This document shows positions 58,001 to 64,000 of a DNA stretch of 64,000 nucleotides, piece by piece. Each line of letters opens with the position of its first letter. Positions within the stretch are counted from its first letter, which is position 1. A program made the position numbers and the translations under genes. Source of the DNA: Biscogniauxia marginata (taxonomy: Eukaryota > Ascomycota > Sordariomycetes > Xylariales > Xylariaceae); contig MU404076.1 of assembly GCA_022695795.1 (NCBI GenBank), positions 310,001 to 374,000 on the forward strand. Reading direction: 5' to 3'. The notes under the pieces were generated by a model. It was given only the letters and a program-made list of their open reading frames with translations, made no database searches and had not been told where the DNA came from.

Positions 58001-58384
58001 GAACAAATCGACGGCCTGCTAAAAGCCATAGAGGATATAGAGACAGTCGGGAGCAGGGTCTACGAGGCAGCAGATGAGTTCTTCAAGCTAGTGCTGGCAT
58101 CAGGGCACGGCAAGGGGTCCACACCAGCAAGCCTCCTTAACCAATCGACCCCTGGCCTGGGCGGCAGCTTCGTGATGACAGGCAGCTCCATGATCGCATC
58201 CCAGCTCCATCAGTCGGTGGTGAAGAGCGGGATGGTGAAGGGAACTGTCAAGCGAGCGTGGGACTGGCGGGCTAGCGTCTACGCGACTAGCAGCTCCGCG
58301 GACGTGCTGAAGCAGGTGAGACTAAGTCTGACGAAGGATCTGGCGACCTTGTGGTTGGAGCAGGCGGACAGCATCATAATGTAG
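55080..58384 (+). CDS. NUP85: Nucleoporin Nup85 (Nup84/Nup107 Y-complex)
   Basis: Exons 55080-57443 and 57494-58384, phase 0, 50-nt intron (GTAAGT donor, ACTAG acceptor), 1084 aa. The first 160 residues are Ser/Pro/Thr-rich and disordered (SFRFSNTSSMPSTPDRSSRK). An acidic run (about 140-185, EDDEQDGDEEDEAE) follows. From about 240 on the protein is alpha-helical with family-typical blocks: HNLDGDQIEVILRHRPAPAA, FWQAVFNALIRGDINGSIEL and LRNAGWEAVKK, then IPWDVYENLQSLYAILVGEP, and in exon 2 DTFRFGEALWYYALAHRPGK. It lacks FG repeats, as expected for a scaffold. Nup85 binds Seh1 and forms part of the Y-complex of the nuclear pore. The N-terminal extension is absent from yeast Nup85 (744 aa), which explains the greater length. 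Confidence 0.88.
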
Positions 58385-60155
58385 GGAGGAGGGCTTTGGT
58401 TTATTTAAGTGAACCCACGCAGTTTTAGAGGGAAGAGAAGAGGGAGGGAAACTAGGAAAACCGGAATTGGGCATTCTAAGGGGCGTTTATGGGAGGCGGA
58501 TCGGAGCGCATGTTCCGTCGAGTTGTGCTATGTAATACGATACGATACCTACCTTGTCGTGTAAGACTGATATGAGAACCAAGTCCTAATTGCTTGGTGA
58601 ACCTAGATTTATCTATTCTATTACGTGTGAGAAGATGTTATGCTCGGGAGTAATTCATTGTCCGGGGGGTAGGGGGTGCATCGTCGACCCCTTGGTCGAG
58701 GGCTGGGAAGGAGGCCTACGAATAGGGGATAAGATGAGAAAATGAAGGAGGGAGCGGAGGAAAAAGGGGTGAAAAAGGTAATATGTTCACTTCAGCTAAG
58801 CATTGAAACAAAAACTAAGTTACGAATTCCTGCGGTATCATGACATGGCCAAGCTTATTTATTTGTTTGTTTGGAGGATATGTAGTGTTGTAGATCCAGG
58901 CGATGTGTGGTTAAAACAAGGGGCAGTTACGTTTACTTAAGATTTTACTTGAAATCTTTGAGTATTTATGACCTTCATTTAAGAAGAAACATGATATTCC
59001 TTTACTAGCTAATAAACAATGCCTCTAACTAGGGATTGCTTGCATGGATATCCTAATAATAGTAAACCCAACATCCCAGATTACTTTGCTATGTAGGTAG
59101 GCACCTAGTGTGTTAGGTAGGCATGTTTACGGACTCTGAACACGTTCTGAGTTGAATAGCAATACCTTAAATGTAATTATTCTACGCTTATCTTGTATCG
59201 TCACTATGTTAACCTATCGGTTTCTAAATCTCAGCTCAATGGGAGTTTTAAGAAGGTCATTGGCCTCATTTCTTCCAGCTCATCAATCTAGCTATCTGGT
59301 TAGATAGAGTTAACCTTGGTTGTATACCCCATAATGGCTTTCGCCGCCCGTCTTCTTTGAGCCTTGCTCACTCGAAGAATTTTTGTCTTCGTCTATCTAT
59401 CTAGTTAGACAAGTTGATGTTACGGAAATACTATTACCGATCCCGGTTTCACCGCTACTCACTTCATGTTGGGAAGACATACAGATATGGCTGCATCGCT
59501 CCGGCAACTGTACCTTGGAGGGGTGAGGCACTTTACTTGGGAGAAAGTTCTTTCGTTTCTAACCTACCCAATAGATGGCTAGATAGCCCGCACATGCATG
59601 GACGGATTCATGCACCTCGAAAACGAGATACGCTTAAGTGCTTCAAGGTAATCTGTAGGAGTGGGCTCATTTCTAGGGTTTCTACTTCATATGCCGTCAT
59701 GATGCATGCATGCGCATAACAGCCTAAGGTGATACTCCTTACACAGAAACATGTGCTAATCGGAACTATGTTTAGTAGAATGTGTGTGTATATACAGCGA
59801 CAGTACCCCTGATTCGATAGATGCAAAACGCCGCATGACCTCCGAACCGGAGCGCCGATGCGACAGGGCAACCCGTTTCCGGTAACTCGCAGGCGAGTCA
59901 TGCTCGGCTGAATTCAATGACAAGAAAAGCCTTCGCATGTGAGTGGATCTCGACACGGCCGCACGGTGGAGTTTCTGCGGCCTTTTCCCCCCATGCAGAT
60001 GCAGGACTAGAGCACACTCGCAACCAGCTTCCAGGGCCAATGACGTCGGAAAAAGAAAAGTTCTTAGGGAGAGGCTTGTGATCCATTACCTCCCTCGCCA
60101 TCGCCCACCTTTCTCTCCCCAGTTCCTCGCGACGGACCCAACTCTCAAGCCAAAA
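58385..60155. other. Intergenic, NUP85 3' flank and HAD hydrolase promoter
   Basis: 1.8 kb. No frame has coding bias until the GC-richer DNA just before 60156. The plus-strand frame containing the HAD gene extends 5' to 59943, but that part has random composition and is taken as 5' UTR. Confidence 0.5.
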
Positions 60156-60973
60156 ATGCCTCCCATCAAGTCCATCCTCTTTGACTGCGACAACACGCTC
60201 GTGCTGTCCGAAGAGATCGCCTTCGAGGGCTGCGCTCAGCTCTCCAACGAGATCCTCGAGAAGCATGGAAAGCCCGAGCGCTACGACGGCCCGACGCTGA
60301 TGCACGACTTCGTCGGCCTCAACTTCCGCGGCCTGATGCAACGCCTGCAGGCGAAGCACGGCTTCAAGATGGCCCCCGAGGAGGAAGACGCCTACGTCGA
60401 CCGGGAGCTGGACGCCATCTGCAAGGCCCTCACGACGAAGTGCCAGCCCTGCGAGGGCGTGGACCCCGTCCTCGAGAAGCTGCACGACGACGGCAAGTAC
60501 CAGCTGGCCATCGTGTCCAGCTCGGCCATGCCGCGAGTCATGGCCAGCATCATCAAGGTCGCGCAGGACAAGTACTTCGGCGAGCGGATCTACTCGGCCG
60601 CTTCGTCCCTGACCCCGCCGTCGTCGAAGCCCGATCCCGCCATCTACCTGCACGCCTGCGAGGAGCTGGGCGTCAAACCGAGAGAATGCGTCGCCATTGA
60701 GGACTCGCGATCCGGTAAGAATGACTAGTCCCCCCCCCCCAAAGTGAAATAACTTTGGCATTTGAAACTCAATGCCGTCCCACAGGTGCCACGGCAGCGA
60801 AGAACGCCGGGATACCCCTCATGGGCTACGTCGGTCCTTACCTGGCCGAGGGCGGCAAGGAGAAGCAGGACCAGATGGCCAAGCTGCTGAAAGAGGAGCT
60901 AGGAGCCATCACCGTCATGTACCACTGGGATGAGTTCTGGGACAAGCTAAAGGAGGTCGAGGCCGCCCCGTAA
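60156..60973 (+). CDS. HAD-superfamily hydrolase (beta-phosphoglucomutase/phosphatase-like)
   Basis: Exons 60156-60714 and 60786-60973, phase 1, 71-nt intron, 248 aa. I chose the ATG at 60156 because the protein then opens MPPIKSILFDCDNTLVLSEE, with HAD motif I (nucleophile D10, acid/base D12) at the normal place. Starting at 59943 would add 71 unlike residues. Cap-domain helices follow (FVGLNFRGLMQRLQAKHGF). Motif II is AIVSSSA, motif III has Lys in PSSKPDPAIYLHA, and motif IV CVAIEDSRSG is split by the intron. ATAAKNAGIPLMGYVGP follows. These are the hallmarks of the class with a C1 cap (phosphoglucomutase, glycerol-phosphatase and similar). The actual substrate cannot be told. The cytosolic product ends in EFWDKLKEVEAAP. 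Confidence 0.92.
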
Positions 60974-62145
60974 AAGCCGTCCTTTTATTTCTTCGCCCTT
61001 TTTTTTATTTTTAACCTTTCCCCCCTTCTCCTCCGTCCGGGGGGCGATCCAAGACGGACACACGTCGGATAACGTTAATAGATCGGCAATCTTGCCCCGA
61101 ATCTTGTGGTTAGACGATAGAGCTGAGCTATAGAAATATAGAGCCAATAGATCATAAGCGAGAGAATATGATCCTTTGAAACTGCCTACCCTGTTAGAAA
61201 CTTCAAGATTCCGACAAGGCCGTCTTTACTTACTCAATAACGTCGTTTCGTCACAATCTACACTCGTGAATTATACGGGTGCCAGCACTGAATACGTATT
61301 GGTAGTAATGCCGGTTGGCTCAGTATAGTCTATACAATACGGAGACTTGAAATATCCTCAAAACGTGTTTCTAGAGCAGTGGAGAGACATGTTCACTAAT
61401 CCATTGAGCCTTGCCTTCTTCTGCGGCCCGTCTTAGCACTCTGGAAGAAAGCAAGTTTTGCTGATCCCGAAACTCGGCCCACCCTCGGTCGTGTCTATAC
61501 CAGATTAGGCGGCAAACACCTCGAGGAGGCTATTGTCAATAAGATGCCCAAGACTACTCAAGTTACTACTAGTGTTTACCCCTTAAGCGAAGCGAGTTCG
61601 ATGCCCACTATCCATATCGCCATACTTTATGTCCGGTTAACTCCCCAGTATGAGCTTCGCTTTCAACGTTTATTTGCACAAACTAACCTACATGCAGCCG
61701 CTACCCGTCTCGATATATTAATGACATGTACTTCCTAGCAGGAACAACCCCCTCCCACTCTTTGGGCGCGTGCGTATAGCCCTACCAAGACACCGATACG
61801 ACACACACGTCCGCGTCGGGCAGGAGAAGTGCGTGTGATTCGATCTCGTGGCCTTCTTTCCTGGGGCGTGACCAATGTGGAATAGGTACTAATTAGGGTC
61901 AGTAGTATAGATCTCCCTCCCCCGATGGTAGAGGTTGTGAATAGGTAACGTAATAATACTCTGGAGCCTAGGTGGTGTTCCCCGCGATACTGGGGCCCGG
62001 GAGAAACTCCTTATTTGGAACACTAGACTCACCGCTCTCCTGGGATATGAACATGAGAACGAAAACGAAAAGGGATTGGGCTAGGTGGTAGGTGGTCGTT
62101 GAATAGGTAGGGCAAGTTTCGAAAGTCTGGTTGCTGGTTGCTTAC
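60974..62145. other. Intergenic with one orphan open frame
   Basis: The HAD gene 3' flank followed by about 1 kb of mostly non-coding DNA. It includes the frame at 61400-61738 described separately. CCTAGGTGG occurs near 61967. Confidence 0.45.
61400..61738 (+). pseudogene. Orphan open frame, possible gene remnant
   Basis: A frame of 112 codons without a stop, beginning right after a TAA, with its first ATG only at 61544. The translation has segments that look protein-like (LALWKKASFADPETRP, TLGRVYTRLGGKHLEEAIVN, ATRLDILM). The AATRLDILM end resembles the RLDILMNNAG region of short-chain dehydrogenases, and an SDR relic lies 400 bp away on the other strand. The resemblance is short and may be chance. 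No upstream exon with a start was found. It is treated as a remnant, not a gene. Confidence 0.25.
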
Positions 62146-62321
62146 GATCCCAGCGTTAGGCATGAGGATGTCGAGGCGATCCGACTCCTGTGCGAAGGTC
62201 CCGGCCCCCTTCTTCACAGAGTAAAAGGAGCCGAGGTCCAGCTCCAAGAACTTGATCGGCGCACCGGGGACCTTCTTGATGTCGTCTGTCGCCGCCTTGG
62301 CCTTGTGATAATGGAGGGCTT
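62146..62321 (-). pseudogene. Single-exon relic of a short-chain dehydrogenase (retinol dehydrogenase-like)
   Basis: About 176 bp encodes a piece like LHYHKAKAATDDIKKVPGAP, IKFLELDLGSFYSVKK and SDRLDILMPNAGI. It matches the second exon region of WW-oxidoreductase/retinol-dehydrogenase-type SDRs, ending in the NNAG motif (here PNAG, first Asn changed). The flanks still show splice sites: acceptor GACAG at the 5' side and donor GTAAGC right after the NAGI codons. The cofactor-binding TGxxxGIG exon, the Ser and YxxxK catalytic exon, and the rest are absent nearby. It is therefore a truncated duplicate or decayed gene, not functional as seen. Confidence 0.7.
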
Positions 62322-64000
62322 CTGTCGTCGAGATAGGGGGTTTCTAAGAGCGTGTTGAAGTGACTAAGGCCATTGCCATACTATATAGTCCTCGTCATGC
62401 TATAGAATAGTAACATCTATCTCTACAAACATGTATCCATTCACGGATACATCTGGAGTCAGACGATCATTAGATTCCGTAGCACATAAGCCATTCATCA
62501 CACGATGCCTACCGCATATCGTAGCTCTATTATAACTCTATAGTCTCCGAGCCAGGAGGATGCTGTGGCCTCGGCGCTATCAGTTTTCAGGTCATTATAG
62601 CTTACAAATCAAGTGCTATAACTTGAATATGTATTTTACTCGTTATGTCTAGGTCCTAGAATGATACATCCCTGCTCTTTATTAAGCAGACGTGCAATGT
62701 GCGTTACCTAGTTAGACACAACTAAGGTACATGTTGATTCTAACCTCACAATATCTACATGATAAGAATCTCCGTTCCATTGGCAGCATCGTACATATAC
62801 GAACTTCACTAGCTAGAGATATTTAGAACCCCGAATCACTATGTTATAAACATTAAGAGTCGTTTCTTAGGTTGAAAATCTGTTTCTATGGCTCAAGTTC
62901 GATCATAATATCTTTTCCCTGGGTTCATATATCTTCAAATCAACTAAATCATCCATACTATTCCGAGGCTTGCTAAACATACTTCAGCACAATTACATTA
63001 TCTTCTGAAAACGTAGCTGTTTTTTTGCATTTCTATTGAATACAACGAGTATGTACTTCAAAATCTAGACTCAACTCTCATTTGAGTCTTAAAGATCTAT
63101 CGATGGCCTGGTAATTATGGAATACATATTATTATTGTCATCCTTATAGTACATCTAAATATGATGTAGCTCATGTGATTTCATATTCACAGTAGAGGAT
63201 AAATGAAACCAAGAGGTAAAAATTCGTAGGTGCCATGAGCCTCCTATAATTAGGTTAGAAGTTTTGATTTTGTCTCTCACCGAAAGACACGTAAACGTAG
63301 GGAACAAACCAGGTAGTTAAGAATTTCCGTTGGACTCAAACTCTCACCTCAAGTCTAGCTTTCCGACACGGAATTAGGAACTCATACTCAAGAAAAAGAA
63401 AAAATGTTGAGTGAGGATCATGAAAGCTGATTGATCCCATGTCATGGGAGAGATAAAGTGAAACCTGGCAGTATTCCCAAACAAAAGGGTGTGTACTAAC
63501 CACATCGTAATAGAGAGAGGATATCACCTTTTTTCTTCGCAGCAGGAGTCATGGTTTGAGATATTTGACCTGTTCCATTTCAGAAAAGGGGAATGTCGGC
63601 TTTCTTGATAGATTACACCCGAACAGCAAAGATAATTGAGAATGTGGCGAGGAGTTACACGTTTCAGGCTATCTCGACGTGTCTAAAACTACAAGCTACA
63701 GATCTGCTAACTGAACAGACTCTTTGTCAGGAGCGGAAGAAGGTGTAGACATTTCAACCGCACCATGTTTTGGAGTGAGCCCACTCGATGTAGTCCTCGT
63801 GATAAAATACAGCAAGCGAGCGGGCTACAAGATAGTCTTTAGGGAGCATACATACTCTGTCTGTACTTGCCTTTAGTCAACAAACTTATGATATAAAGGA
63901 TATTCAGACCGTACTTATATCATCAGGGGCCGATACTGTAGATCCCCATAGGAATTTGCAACTACGACTAGCGACCCCTAAATATTGCATACTGAGCTTA
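62322..64000. other. AT-rich intergenic DNA to window end
   Basis: About 1.7 kb with dense stop codons in all frames and no supported gene, tRNA or repeat array. Codon-biased or GC-rich patches are absent. It may continue into a larger gene-poor block beyond the window. Confidence 0.5.

Noticed and set aside
59943..60155. N-terminal extension of the HAD hydrolase from an upstream ATG
   Set aside because: The extra 71 residues do not resemble the family, which starts just before the LFDCDNT motif.

Overview
The window looks like nuclear DNA of a filamentous ascomycete (Pezizomycotina), most likely a Sordariomycete. Genes carry 0-4 short introns of roughly 50-250 nt with GTANGT-type donors and CAG/TAG acceptors, often with a CTAAC/CTGAC-like branch site. 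Coding exons are C-rich at third positions and intergenic DNA is AT-richer. The proteins belong to fungal families: a fungal-type complex I 21.3 kDa subunit, NEM1, an LPL1-like esterase, GH92 and an Lto1 homologue. I see no prokaryotic operons, CRISPR arrays, plasmid functions or intact transposons. Splice sites were assigned by hand from frame continuity, consensus sites and family conservation. Every multi-exon model below closes in frame.

Layout. 1-0.35 kb: start of a secreted protein (-), cut by the window edge. 0.35-15.7 kb: gene-poor, with a DUF952 protein, three small hypotheticals, a cysteine-rich single-pass membrane protein and a decayed coding tract at 14.4-15.6 kb. 15.8-33.8 kb: GH92 mannosidase, NHP2, a small DUF1761-like membrane protein, NEM1 phosphatase, eIF2B-beta (GCD7), a large polyQ/polyP low-complexity protein, NAA10/ARD1 acetyltransferase and a short-chain dehydrogenase. 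34.5-39.4 kb: four consecutive genes tied to mitochondria or Fe-S biology (LTO1, NUO-21.3, QCR8, PHB1); QCR8 and PHB1 share a divergent promoter. 39.9-48.0 kb: REX3 exonuclease, LPL1-like lipase, NTH1/NTG1 endonuclease III and an AN1 zinc-finger protein. 48.0-52.1 kb: gene desert rich in short palindromes and microsatellites. 52.2-61.0 kb: class III alcohol dehydrogenase (SFA1), a doubtful ORF, NUP85 and a HAD hydrolase. 61-64 kb: gene-poor, with an orphan open frame and a one-exon SDR relic.

These are independent eukaryotic genes, not an operon. They cover ribosome and translation biology (NHP2, GCD7, LTO1, NAA10), RNA turnover (REX3), DNA repair (NTH1), membrane and lipid biology (NEM1, LPL1), respiration and mitochondrial quality (NUO-21.3, QCR8, PHB1), the nuclear pore (NUP85) and detoxification (SFA1). 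I did not find a clearly new multi-gene system. The most unusual signals are small-scale: three short arrays with a 7-bp period (two just upstream of start codons), a 20-bp perfect palindrome upstream of a small membrane-protein gene, a possible three-way-junction inverted repeat, a likely dual-start arrangement in NTH1, very short coding exons, stop codons that overlap consensus 5' splice sites, and a palindromic ACCTAGGT motif scattered through intergenic DNA.
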